Shown: one piece after another, positions 10,980-23,000 of the stretch | Layout of the letters: the number at the start of each line of letters is the position of its first letter | Position numbering within the stretch: position 1 is the stretch's first letter | Assembly: GCF_029227915.1 (NCBI RefSeq) | Contig: NC_079881.1 | Location: 8,804,001 to 8,868,000 of the forward strand | From: Hydractinia symbiolongicarpus | Taxonomy: Eukaryota; Cnidaria; Hydrozoa; Anthoathecata; Hydractiniidae | Length of the DNA: 64,000 nucleotides | Direction: 5' to 3' | Program-made: the position numbers and the translations under genes | Notes under the pieces: generated by a model | Told to the model about the DNA's origin: nothing | The model's input: only the letters and a program-made list of their open reading frames with translations | Databases searched by the model: none

Positions 10980-13281
10980 CACTGCTAATCAGCAAAGTCG
11001 TCGTTATCGAACGAAACCTGAGGTGTAATTAACTTTAATTGCCTGCAATGTTAAATCTGTCTTGCATATATTGATTATATCATACAGATTGTCGGAATTA
11101 AATAGAGCAATAAACTATTTATTCTAAGCAAAAACCTTTGTAATTTCTTAAACTACTTCATTGCATTTAAATAACTATTCGTTTCTATTCAGGCATCGGA
11201 ATATTACATATTTTCTTACAAACATAAATCTTAAATGGTCTATAAAACCACTCTCGAAATTTGTCAGTTCTATTTCTTTAGGTTAATTTGTATAATTTTT
11301 CAAAGGTATTTACTTCATTACTTCCAAATCATTAAGCTACGAAGGTTATCTTTTTAGTTAGAAAACTTTCTTTAGAACAACATTTTTTGGATGAAACATG
11401 TAATTTTCAATTTGATTTTAAAAGTTAAGAAAATAACATCGTTTGTCTATAAATAAATTTAAAACATATTACAAGTAGCTATTTTATTTGCAACGATCAT
11501 TTGGATCCGTAATATTTAATGATGTTGCTATAGGCACTCCATTAGAGCCCAACTCAGCTAACGCTTTTTTATGTTATAATAAAAAAGACTAAAGAGCTGC
11601 TTAAAAGCTTGATTCAAAATGTATGTTGTATAATTGTAAAACAAAACTTGAACGAACGTTAACGCTATTTGTGCTGGGGATGATTTTAACTTTAACTTTT
11701 TTGTAACTACTACCGATTTAAGGGTTAAAATTTAGTCACTTTTCATCATTGTTATAATTAGGTCTATCTCATGGTAACATATAGCTTAGCAGGTGATTGG
11801 AAAAAAAATCGACAAAAAAAATTTTTTATTTGACATATCCTCATCAACATTTCTAAAGTGACGTCATTTTAAACAGGTGACGTCATTCTAACTTTTTTTC
11901 GTCAAAAAAGCACTTGTGCGACGTTTTGTGACATTGTCATGTCTTCTTTATTATATTTAGAGGCAGGAGGAGAAGGATGCTATTTTAACGCTTCCATCCC
12001 TTTGGCTTCTCAGGAGGCCTAAAAAAATCCACTGGAATGGGATTAAAGCAACAATATAGTAAGTTGTATATAAATCAAATTTACATGTTTCTGTCATCAA
12101 GCTTTACTATTGTTTTACTATCTTCTCTATGGAATACTTCATTAAATTGAAATCACGCTCTTTGGTATTTCCGTCTATCAAAAAGAGGATTGTTTTATTA
12201 CAAACCTTCTGCTAACTACCATAGTTAAAGCATGGTAGTTATCAAATTGATATTAAAAATGTGAAATTTCATGCTATTCAATCATTTTGTCACCCCTTCC
12301 CTCCCATATTCCTTGATATTTACAGTGTACTTTAAAACTTAGGATTTTTTTTCCCTTTTTTCTTTCAGGTGCTTCTTTTCTTATAAATTAAGTTATTAAA
12401 TGGGTGTTTTTTACAGTTCAAAAATATAGTAATGTCCTTATTGCGAAACGAGGTCTATTTGTCCTTTGAGAGAACTTTTTTTTTGTTGTTGTTACTTTCG
12501 TTTGTATATGTGTTGTAAAATAGGCAAATCTGTGAAAGCTAATGGACATTGCCCCGTAACCTACTTACTTTGGGAGATTGGGGAAAGAAGAGGAAGTGCC
12601 TCCATCTCCAGCTACTTTCTCAAGCCCTTATTTTGCTAAATAAGTACGTACGAATCCGCCCCTGATTTAATATTTTATTATACTTTCCTTATTTATCTCA
12701 ATATAAGTTAGTATGACGAACTAAGTATTAGGTAAAACATCTGAGGAGAAGCAATTACAAGCACATATGATAATTACAAATTAAAACAATGATAATGAAA
12801 TTACCATACAATTGATACAAAGGAAGTGAAAGGTAAAGAAAGTACACACACCAAAGAAAAAAACTAGCATAATCTATGTGGCTTTCCCTACTAGTTGGCT
12901 TTTCTGTGTAAAAATTAAAATTATGTTAAACATTTATCCAAACTAAATCGACCAAAACCGTAATCATTATTACTTTGCTGAAGTTATATAAAACTAGCTG
13001 GGAGGGTCTAGAAAAACGTTTTAGTACAATTATGAGAATGTTTCCTATATCATTTTCAATTTCACACTTTCAAATTTATTTTTAACCTTAATTATCTTAC
13101 AATGAATGAAGCCATTCTGTTTTATATATGACGCAGAAGTTACATCGGCGTTAGATCAATGTTATTATATCGGAGTGAAAGTTCAAGAATGACATATAGC
13201 TAACTAGAACTTTAATTTCGCACAGTGATATATGAGAAAAGCTGTCATATCTGGAAAGGGGAAGACTTAGAAAGTTTAAAT
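10980..13281. other. Intergenic region between divergent genes
   Basis: This lies between the minus-strand peptide gene and the plus-strand beta-helix gene, so it should hold both promoters. Two TGACGTCA palindromes occur about 20 bp apart near 11868-11886. No other gene was seen. Confidence 0.4.
12984..12993 (+). promoter_or_regulatory. Possible TATA box of the beta-helix gene
   Basis: TTATATAAAA lies about 290 bp upstream of the ATG at 13282. It is the best TATA-like match close to the gene, but in DNA this AT-rich such matches are frequent. Confidence 0.2.
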
Positions 13282-16200
13282 ATGTCTAGAATTCAATGCT
13301 TAATCATGGCGATGGCTTTAAAAGCAGTCGTAACAGGTGAATATATATTTTCTTGCATTTTTTATTCAGGTCTTGTTAATCCATCCAGTCGACTCTCTTC
13401 TTCATCAAGACCCTTTTTTTCTAACCTTTTCCGACTTGTAAAAAGGAGTTGAGAAGTAAAATGTTTATGATATCGTTCATAAAATATTTTTTAAATGGAA
13501 TTCTATAAAGTCAACAGTGTATTACGTGTTAGACTTAAACCAGATATGATAAGTGAGCTACAAGTTTTTGATTTATAAAAAGAAAAGCCTTTTAAACCTT
13601 TGGTTTTAATTTTACCACCGTATTGAATTTGGGAAAGGAGAAAATGAAAGATATGACGCAGATAGTCTATGCTGATATCATCTTTTTTTCTGCCAATATG
13701 GCTATTTTTCGCCGACATCATTTTTTTTAAAAAGAATGGAAATTTCATTTTCTCTAATTGCATTTGGAATTTCAAATTATACATTCCTATTTTACTGAGA
13801 AAATATCAAAAACAATTAAAAATATAGCAGTAGGCATGGCTCAAATTCAATCTGCCACCTTGTGATGAAAAAAGTAAAACCAAACTGGAAATTAATAAAG
13901 AGAAGTTAAATTAAAGGACTAGATTTAACCCTATTATCATTTAAGTCCTCACAGTCTGTTTGATTGGTTTTGAACAGTACGTAAATGAGGGCTGAAATTT
14001 TGCGATTGCAAACATTCCATGCTTGGCGGGAATATAGCATTTTACAGGTTTTATTGTAATGGCGGTATGTATGATCATTTATTACATGTGTGGTGCTGCT
14101 ACGAAGATATATAGCTCCTTGGGATAAAATACACATTATATTTAAAGAAAATATAGATCCAGTGAAATGACGTCACTTTGATGCAAATGACGTCATTTTA
14201 TTGCTGCATTAACTCTGACTCCTTTTAAAATGCAATATTCGACAAACATCAGTATAATTGGAAAAATAGATTTTTTTTTATTTTTATCGTTAAAATTCAA
14301 ATATGACATCATTTTTGATCCCAATGACGTCATCAAAATTGATTTTTATATGAAATGTTTTTTTTATATATTAAATCAAGTGTATAAAGAATCAATCCCG
14401 CCATTAGTAATGTTAGAAAAGTTGATCTTAAATTGTGCAAATAGCCTAATCCCTGTGACGTAATTAATTTAATACTTTACCAGAAATGTCTTTGTATTAG
14501 GACTTTCAAAGAGTACCTCTTTAGCTTATTGCTCCTGTTAAATTGACGCAAAAGTCTTCCGCCATTATTATTAAAGAGATATTAAAGCGGTAGGAACTAC
14601 TCATTAGAATATAGGTCAAAAATTATTACGAACAAAAATATTGTCAAATCAAGTATTGTGGTATCGAAAAAAAAAACAATTCGTAAGGTACCAGGCTCTT
14701 CCATTAACCAAAAATAAAAAAATATCACAAGATCTATAATCGGCCAGGGCTAATGTTTCAGTTTTGAAGAGAATAAAACCATGACAAAAGATTAAGTGAC
14801 TTGAAGTGAAAACAAAACTCTTTAGACAAAACTTTAAAAAACAGAAACGTAGAGAAAAAAATACAGTTTTAAGAAGAGTAAAAGCTGTCCTATTTCTAAA
14901 CAATATTTAAAGAAAAAAAGTTAAATTTTCTGACGTTTGCTAAAAGATTAATTGGCTGATTCGGCCCTTTCCATTTAAATTCGACTATGCCTCGATCCAT
15001 GGCGATTCCTTTAAATTTAAATTTATTTCTAAACAATAACACAAATTTGATATGAAATAATGATATTGAGCATGTACTTAGAATTTCATGACATACGATA
15101 AATACGATAAACAAAAATATTTTCGTAATCTTCTTCTAAAACTTCTTAGCCATTTGCCTTTGTCCCAAGACACTGAAACCCGGGAACTTATTCTACAAAT
15201 ATTATCTCAAATTTCTCAACATTCATCGACAAATAATCACTTATTAGTGACGCATTTCCATCTTTTACCGGTTGCTATTGTATTGGTATAGTTGCATTAA
15301 ATATGCAATTAAATTTTCGTTTGTTTAAAATGTTTCTAGCCATCTTTTACTTTTTCCCGCTTCTCAGTGAAGTTTATTTCTTTGTTAATTTATTTACATC
15401 ACATGGGTATATTAATCTCATTGGATAACTTTCAATCGATCCACGAAAGGTAGAAAGCAATCCTACTTCTGAATTTGATCGAATTCGACCGCCAAGTCGA
15501 CGTCGATTGACGAAGATTATGTGATCTTAGTAACACATATTTTAGTAACATCGATTCGATCGACGTCGATCGATTCGCACACATTCGTTTGAGTGGAACC
15601 CGCCTTAAAGTCATACTAGGTTTCTTTCCTGTGAAACATTTTTAAATGCGGGGAGGGGAGGACTTAAATGAGATATTTAAACATGATGACACGATTATGA
15701 TATACAATGGACAGAAACAAGAATTTATTGCAATAAAATTTCCTTTTAGGCCCAACGGATGTTTATGTTTCAAAACGTGACGGAATAGATCAAAGAAATT
15801 GTGGAAATCGTCTGTTGCCTCCCTGCAAATCATTGGAATATGTCCTTCAAAGCAACAAAAACAATTCAGAACTTGTCATTAAAATAGACGGAGGTGACAA
15901 TATGTTAAAACCATATATATACTTTATAAAGAAATCGTTCATACTTACTACAAATATTACAATCATAAAAAACGGAAACGTTCGGCCCACGATCGTTACT
16001 TCAGTGGGCATGTACTTCACTTCATTCTTATTCGAAGCCCATAGAGCGGGGCACACGTTAGAAGTAGATGGCATTCGATTTTACAAAGCAGCGTTAATTT
16101 TTATAAGGAAAGCTGTGACGGTGAAATTATCCAACTGCATAATTGAAAATGGAATTAAATTTATAAATGCAATCGGCTATACAAGACAAAATGGATCTTA

Positions 16201-19005
16201 TAATATTAAAATAATTAATTCGAAATTAAATAATTCATACCTGCAATTTAAACTTAATGGTCATCTAAGGTTAAATGTTATCAAAAGCATCATTATTAAA
16301 GGTAAAGATCGCTATAGCTTTCTGATTGAACATGGTATCGGTATGGTTTTCTTGAAAATATTAAACTGCATTGTGAGGGATACAATCAGTTATTATTCGA
16401 TTTTTCCAGCATTGAAATTTCGATTTTGCCCAAAAGTATATATATCGAGTACGCAATTTATTGGAAATAAGAAGGACAAAGTTGCGGTACAGGTCTCTCG
16501 TCCAGCTCTAGTTACCATAAGGAATTGTACCTTCGAAGGCTTTACAGACACTGCAATTAAATTGATTGGGATCGATTCATTTAAGATTATTCATTCAAAG
16601 TTTATACATAACAATGGGCTTGCAGGAGGCGCTTTGTATACAAAAGAATGTGCTGGTATTATTTCAAAATGTATTTTCAAAAATAATACGGCAAAATACG
16701 GAGGGGCAATTTACTGGGAACGCGGTTCAAAATTACTTATAATAGAAAACTCGAGATTTATTTCGAATGCAGCAAAGATTTCAGGTGGAGGTATCTATAC
16801 TGTAAGAGTAGAAGAAAAAGAAAAAGCTGCCCTTGTTTTATTGAAAAATGTTATTTTAAGAGGAGCAAAAATCCCGCTACTTTCAGGTATTCTAATACAT
16901 TCAATGGCTCCTATAATCTTGAGAAATGTTAGCATGTATGTGGAAAGAACACTACCAGGTTTGCCAGGAATTGGGTTTTCGTGCACCCGGACTTGCAATT
17001 TGGGTATATTCAGTGAAAGTTATGACTTTACCCACACATGTCCAAAAAACCATGACATTGTACCAACCTTTTTAGGCTATCATGGAAAAAAGGTAATTTC
17101 AAAAATTCAATGTATCAGATGCAGGAAAACAACGTATACAGAACGCGAGGTAAACATGAGAATTTCTAACAATGTAAATAACTCTACCATTGTAGTTGTT
17201 GACCTTAAATGCCGAAAATGTCCATTGGGCGCAAGATGTGATCACCAAATAACTAGCCGAGGAAACTTTTGGGGATACTTGTCGACGAAGCAGTATGGTA
17301 TACTATTTATACCATGTCCACCGTTGCATTGTTGTTCAGCTCACGGCATAAAATGTCTTTCTTATGATACATGTGGGAAGAACAGAATCGGCGTTTTATG
17401 TGGTTCGTGCACGCCTGGTTATAGAGTAAATGTTTTTGACGGTGACTGTACTGCCAATGTGTATTGTTGGAAGTACTTGTTTTGGCTTCTTTATATCTTG
17501 TACACTATGGTCTACATGATTTTGTTGTTGTACTACAAAGATGTATTTCTATTTGTTTTGAAACGCTATAAGTACTTGAGGGAGAAACGGAATAAAAGAG
17601 ATTTAACTGAACCCTTGATTGACAACTTTGAAGAACGGATATCCCAAAACGAAGAAGTAAACGACAACTTTCGTGAAATAGAGTCATGGGAAGATATGAA
17701 TCACTACGATACGATAAGCAATGACTGCGATAATGTTAGTGAACCAAGAAAAGATATCGATGTAACCAATCAACAAAGAAAATCACATATTCCAACAGCC
17801 ACACATGTTTTAAGTTCTAGCATCACAAGAGATATTGCTGGAATTAAAACAATTTTCTTTTTCTTTTACCAAACCGATGCTTTGTTACAAATCAAACAAT
17901 ATGACCATGGAAATGGAACAGTTTTAAACGATATCAAAAAAGCAATTTCATCGGTGCTGAATTTGAAATTTATATCTGCAAAACTCTCGAAAATATGTCC
18001 AAGCGAAAACCTTACAAACATTGGCAAAGAAATCATTCAAAATTCTACAGTTCCTACAGCAATTGCATTTCTTTTTCTTCTTCTCTTTGCTAGAGCACTT
18101 CATTTTATATGGAGCAAGAAAAGTAAGAAAAACCTGCAGCCAACAAGAAATGCAATAAAATTTCAAGTAAGAGTCAAATTGTGCATAATGCAGCTTGTGT
18201 TGTTAGGTTACACTGGTATTTCAGCATTCTGCTTGAAGATGGTAAATTGCGTTAATATTAACGACATACATCATTTATACATACAAGGTGATGTTGTTTG
18301 TATTCATGGTGGCAATATCTTATAGTAGTTTTCCTTTGCATTTGGATTGTGCCATTCCCTTTCACAACATATATGGCGTTAAAGATGCTGGAGAAGGGAA
18401 AGATATCTGTTACACAATTTTACGTCTGCTTTTCTGTTCCTCCATATGCAATTTATCAGTACATAGGGAGAAGAATTGTCTTTGGTCTTGACGTTGATGA
18501 ACGATCCGACAAAAATAAAGAGAAGGATAGTATCCTCGGTTTGTTTACAAATCCGTATAGAATAAAGTCATCGACAAAAAGTAAAATGAACTGGGAAGTT
18601 GTTGTGCTAATTCGACGTCTAATCTTATCTGCGCTGTGCACATGCGTCACTAACCCAGTATTCAAGACGCTTGCTACCTTTCCTGTGCTTCTGGTAATCC
18701 AACTACATCACTGGTATAAATATCCATTTTATAACAACATGTTAAATAGAATGGAAACAGCGTCACTATCAGTTCTCATGCTTTTCAATATTTTTGATTT
18801 ATTATGGGCGCTGGATTACTTGTACGACCTGTCAAACTTGCCAGGTTTTGAATTGATCAATACAATTTTTACTTGGATTCGTGATATCACCTTAATACTA
18901 CCACTAATGATTATCCTTGTTTTTTTACTGATTACAGCAGTGAGGAAGATTGTGTTAGTAACAAGGAAATGTATCAAAAAAGGAAGTACCTGTCGATATA
19001 ATTAA
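13282..19005 (+). CDS. Beta-helix ectodomain, Cys-rich, multi-TM surface protein (frameshifted)
   Basis: Proposed exon 1 (13282-13336) encodes a short hydrophobic leader (MSRIQCLIMAMALKAVVT) and ends G|GTGAAT in phase 1. Exon 2 starts after TTCCTTTTAG at 15750 with the two bases that complete a Gly codon and continues PTDVYVSKRDG. The frame is open to 18325. Residues ~40-400 are beta-helix-like: short strand-turn units with N-rich turns and three GG-x-x-Y motifs (GGALY, GGAIYW, GGGIY), as in pectin-lyase/Pmp-type folds. Residues ~430-590 are Cys-rich (CIRCRK, CRKCPLGARC, CGSCTPGY). A first TM follows (~590-615), then an acidic cytoplasmic stretch and further TMs. At about 18300 the coding sequence moves to the frame open to 19005 (WWQYLIVVFLCIW, then four more hydrophobic spans), implying a 1-nt indel. 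Total is about 1,110 residues with roughly eight TMs. Probably a cell-surface receptor-like protein; ligand unknown. The frameshift may be a real mutation or a sequence error. Exon 1 is less certain than the rest. Confidence 0.65.
14090..14470. repeat. Dispersed TGACGTCA-rich repeat, copy 1 (intron 1)
   Basis: Resembles 35560-35945 in the same orientation. Shared landmarks in order: agatatatagct...ggataaaata, then tatgac-atc/gttattt, then AATGACGTCAT, then a poly-T-rich tract, then AAATAGCCTA and a late gacgt/cgtcattaat block. Several TGACGTCA palindromes are present. Function and family unknown; it lies in the intron of the beta-helix gene. Confidence 0.55.
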
Positions 19006-19124
19006 AGTAGAATATTAAGTATAACACAACCTTGCATGACAGTTTATGTCTCATAAACCAATCTAACAGCGGGTTTGGAAAGCTTTTGCAGTTTTTAGAC
19101 GAGTCAATTAAACAAGAAACTATT

Positions 19125-19130
19125 AATAAA
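19125..19130 (+). terminator. Possible poly(A) signal of the beta-helix gene
   Basis: AATAAA about 120 nt after the stop at 19005. Distance and position are reasonable; it is one of several such matches in AT-rich DNA. Confidence 0.3.
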
Positions 19131-21873
19131 AGAAACTATTAATTTGTATTAATGCAGTCATTTTGACTTGATTAAGTTAATGTTAAATTCAAAAGTTGTT
19201 GGAAGACGTACTGCCTAAATCGAAAGCAATTTGTTGTGTTTTATGTTTGACATTAACATTGAAATATTGTAAATATATGTATATTTTGTAATGTATATCC
19301 GACCTCATTCTTTATAAAAATTATTTGTGGTCTTAACAAACTTTTCGTAAATTTCATAAGAGTCTTTTTACATAACTTCTCACTTGAAAGTCACACTTTC
19401 GCCTGAAATTTGTACAGTCGAACTAGACATAGCTTTTGCGGGAATCCTCCGTAACAAACTAGATAGGTTCAATATTTTTTGATTGAGCGGAAGGTAGCTT
19501 AGTATTTAAATGTATGGTAGAATGATGAATTTTTTTCTTTTTTTTCACATTTAATGCTTTTTTCACACCATTCGGTTTTTTTTTTTACTACATTCAGCAT
19601 GCCGTTTTCATTACTAACTTCTTGGGTTTTGGATTATGTTGTTTTCAATATATTTGAACATGTGTGCTTTTTTAAAACCCAATTGAGTGGTTAGATTTAT
19701 TATAGCTGTTAAGAAAATTATTTCACTGCAACATTTCTGTTTTTTTTAAATAAAAGAAGGTATTGTAACGTCGCGTAGGATGTTTTCACGGGGAGCGATA
19801 TTTTTTTTTGTTTTTTTTCCCGTTTATTTATTCCTTAACCCCCTGACTGCATAAATGCGTTATTTTGATTTGTTAAAAAAAACAATAAAATATAATTATG
19901 TGTGACGTTCTCGTTATATAATAATTAACCCCGCATGGTCTGTGATAAAGTTTCTAGCGCTTTCTCTTCTTTACAAAAATCTTCACAAAAATGTTTTCGC
20001 TGCGGAAAAATTTTTTCATGCGCAAGTTAGTCTCCAGTCCGTTTCTTTGTTTTAATTGTACAAGGGTGGAAGGCTATGCTTTAAGTTTATCTAGTTGGGC
20101 ATTATTGCGACAATCCTAATTAAGTTACCAGGGGGTGGGTAAAATTGACAAACTCTGATTTTTTTTAAAAAAGCAGCAACGAACCCTCTTTTTTCTTATT
20201 ATCTTGTTTGAAAATATAACTTTGTCAATGTACAATTCGTAGATTATCGTAGTATGAGACAAAATAGAAGTACAAAACAAGATTTCTCGATGCCTATATC
20301 TCCCACAAGAATGCAATCTGGTCAATCTCTCGCACGAAACTAAAAATATAAACATTCGAATTTCAAATTAGTAGAAAAAAGAGAGTTCTTGCGATAACGA
20401 CGCGAAAATACAACGTTGTTATCTTGGAAATTCTCTATTTACGTTGAGTATTCAAAAAAATTGCAAAGTGTATCAACTTTGAAGTGCATTTGCCAGGGGT
20501 GACGTTTTTCTATTTTTTTCTAATTTTTGTTGTTTCCACTTTGCAAAGGATAGTATTTTAATATTCAACGACTGTCAAACGCATTTTTGGTTGTTAAATA
20601 TTTTTTTGGGAGGTCAATTTGTCAAAAATAGGGTATTTTAGCCCGTTTAACCATATTTTGATAGCGCATTTGCCACGTCAATTTCTTTTTAGTTTTTAAT
20701 AAGTTTAGGTTTTCTACAAATCATACGTACTATATTTATGGAATCATTGACCGTCAGTGAAAAAATGTGAATTGTTTTTAAGAAAATGCAACTCAAAGGA
20801 AATAAAAATTAGTCGTTCACCATATACTTTCACATGTGAAGTCGTTCTACTGTAAGAAAACCCTGTTTTTCGATTTTTTTCTAAAATGGCAGCAAAACAT
20901 GCTGTTAAATTCTACGCGACGAATATGAAAAATGTAATAAAAAAGTTTTGTGCAGATACATTTTTCCACAGTTGAACGAAGTCAAACAAGAAAACGCCAC
21001 GCGTAATAAGAATCGCAATAATCGCAATGACAAAAACAAGGTGATAAAACTGTTCCTTCTGCGGTAACAGCTTCGCCACTGAGACGTTCACCTTAGAAGC
21101 AGCACGCTCTGAGTACGAGGTTGACGAAAGTCATGAGAATTTTGTAAGATAAGGGTTTTTTAACAAGTTATCTTTTCTTTGTTTGCAATATTCCACGCAT
21201 AAACCACATAAAATGTTCAACTTTATACACAATAAACCGTTCTCATTCCAACACAGCCAATCTTGTCCCGAGGGCTTCTTTTATCTTTTCTAACATCGTG
21301 ACGTCGGCATCCCACGCAACACACCGCATTTTGTTTGTTTGAAGGGGCTACTCAAAGCGGGCTGTTGATTTTTAACGTCGAGCAAATGTTGGATATATTT
21401 AGAAACACTGAGGACAAAAACGACATTTAAGATAATCTTAAATATCATATTGGACATTTAAATAAATCTGAAAATGATAGGAAAGTTTCCTACGTGTATA
21501 TCCATAATTTATACGATTAGGCACTTATCATGCCATCAAACCAAGCTTCCTGCTGATATAAATATTTAAACCACCAATATATCTCCGTGTCTAGTCTATG
21601 TTTCTTTGTTAAAACAATCTTTTTGATTCACTAATATTCAACTTATTCTACAGACCGTAGCTTATTTCACCATCATAAAGAATACTAACGGGTTTTTTTT
21701 TCCTTTTTAGAAACTATAAAATAAAAAAGCAGTAAATTTATCACAAAAAGTAAATATTCGTAAACATGTTATCTATCCAGTTGTGAAGTGTGTATAATTT
21801 CTTGTACCTGCTTGATATTTGAGGGTCTATTTATTACACACCGTTATTCAGAATATGCGGAAATGAAAAAAGG
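19131..21873. other. No gene recognised
   Basis: AT-rich, with many poly-T tracts. One GC-richer island near 21045-21150 contains a short Cys-containing open stretch (NCSFCGNSFATETFTLEAAR) without start or continuation; it may be a decayed gene or transposon fragment. Confidence 0.4.
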
Positions 21874-21875
21874 TA

Positions 21876-22144
21876 CAGTCGCGCTCGTTATGTCGACTAA
21901 CCGTTATCTCAATCTTTCCGTATATCAACCAATATTTGATTCTTCTGATTAATAGTCCATCCCTGACTAGGTTCAAAAATTTAAATAATTTTTTTTAATG
22001 TGTGCATGATATTGACAAACTTTCCTTATCTCGACCTTTTTTACGATCGAAGCTCTATATCTCGACTATCCACTATCTAGAACTTTCGTTATCTCGATCT
22101 TTTTCACCAGTTCCGTGGAAGGTCGAGGTAACGAGCGTCGACTG
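21876..22144. mobile_element. pogo/Tigger-like MITE
   Basis: A 269-bp element with imperfect terminal inverted repeats. The left end starts CAGTCGCGCTCGTTA and the right end reads TAACGAGCGTCGACTG (reverse complement CAGTCGACGCTCGTTA). It is flanked by TA on both sides (21874-21875 and 22145-22146). The CAGTC...CTCGTTAnnTCGA type terminus plus TA duplication is typical of Tigger/pogo elements. Internal TATCTCGA-like motifs repeat near both ends. No transposase. Confidence 0.8.
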
Positions 22145-22539
22145 TAAATGACGGAGAGCGAACCTAAAATCACTGGTAGAAATTTTTTTTCCTATTATTT
22201 CGATTTCAAATATTTTACTTTGATAATAAGGAGCGCTTTTATCCTAAGGAGGGCTTGTTAACATTTTTTAACATTTATATGTTTTAGGTTACCGTTATTT
22301 TAATTTAGAGCATAAATGATCAATATAGAAAGGGTTGCGAAGCGAGGGACAGGTTAGGTTCGCAAGCAAAAACCATTTCCAGCCGGAATATTGCAGATTG
22401 TTGTTAAACTATACGATCTGCCATTGAACGACCTCTGGAGTGCTTAATAAGAGCCGCAAACTGTGTCACACATTTAAGTGGAGCGCTTCAGTACAGACAT
22501 GCAGAATGACGTGATCAAGTAAAGCCCATACAATATTTC

Positions 22540-23000
22540 AGTGTTTCGGGTGTAATATATTTTCCAAAAAATGACTTTACTGCAACTTCAGCTGAAATAA
22601 AAAGACAGTTGTAACCCGTTGTTACCCTGTCATAGAAAAACAATCATCCAAGATTATTTTATTTTGCAAAATAATTTTTCGTGACGGTTTAAACATTAAT
22701 CGTGACCCCAGACTCAGTACAGGTAAACTATGCCGCACATGTGTACAGGCGTAATACGCTTTTCAAGAAATCTTTATCCCAATTCTAGTCTAAATGAAAA
22801 CACAGGAAGCAACTTATCGCTAACACCAGACATAGCTTAGCACACGTAAACCATGTTGCACATGAGTATAGGCGTAATATCATTTTCCAAAAAAAAATAA
22901 TCGCAAATTCGGTTTAAAAAGAAATACAGAAAACAGTCCGTTGTTACCCTGTGCGGTTGAGAAAAATTACTCAGCAATTTTATTGTGAGAAATAAGTTTT
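22540..23000. repeat. Degenerate tandem repeat, about 320-bp spacing
   Basis: A block at about 22549-22690 (GTAATAT..TTTTCCAAAAAA ... CCGTTGTTACCCTGT ... TTTTATTTTG) recurs at about 22871-22990 with the same landmarks. A partial version (acaggcgtaatacgcttttcaagaaa) lies between them near 22745. Divergence is high. Unknown family. Confidence 0.5.

Noticed and set aside
10980-10982. GTG at 10982 as start of the secreted peptide
   Set aside because: ATG at 10979 directly follows and is the normal eukaryotic start.
15815-15817. TTG at 15815 as the start of the beta-helix protein
   Set aside because: The frame is open and family-like (DVYVSKRDG ... NCGNRLLPPCKS) back to a good splice acceptor at 15749, so this is an internal codon.
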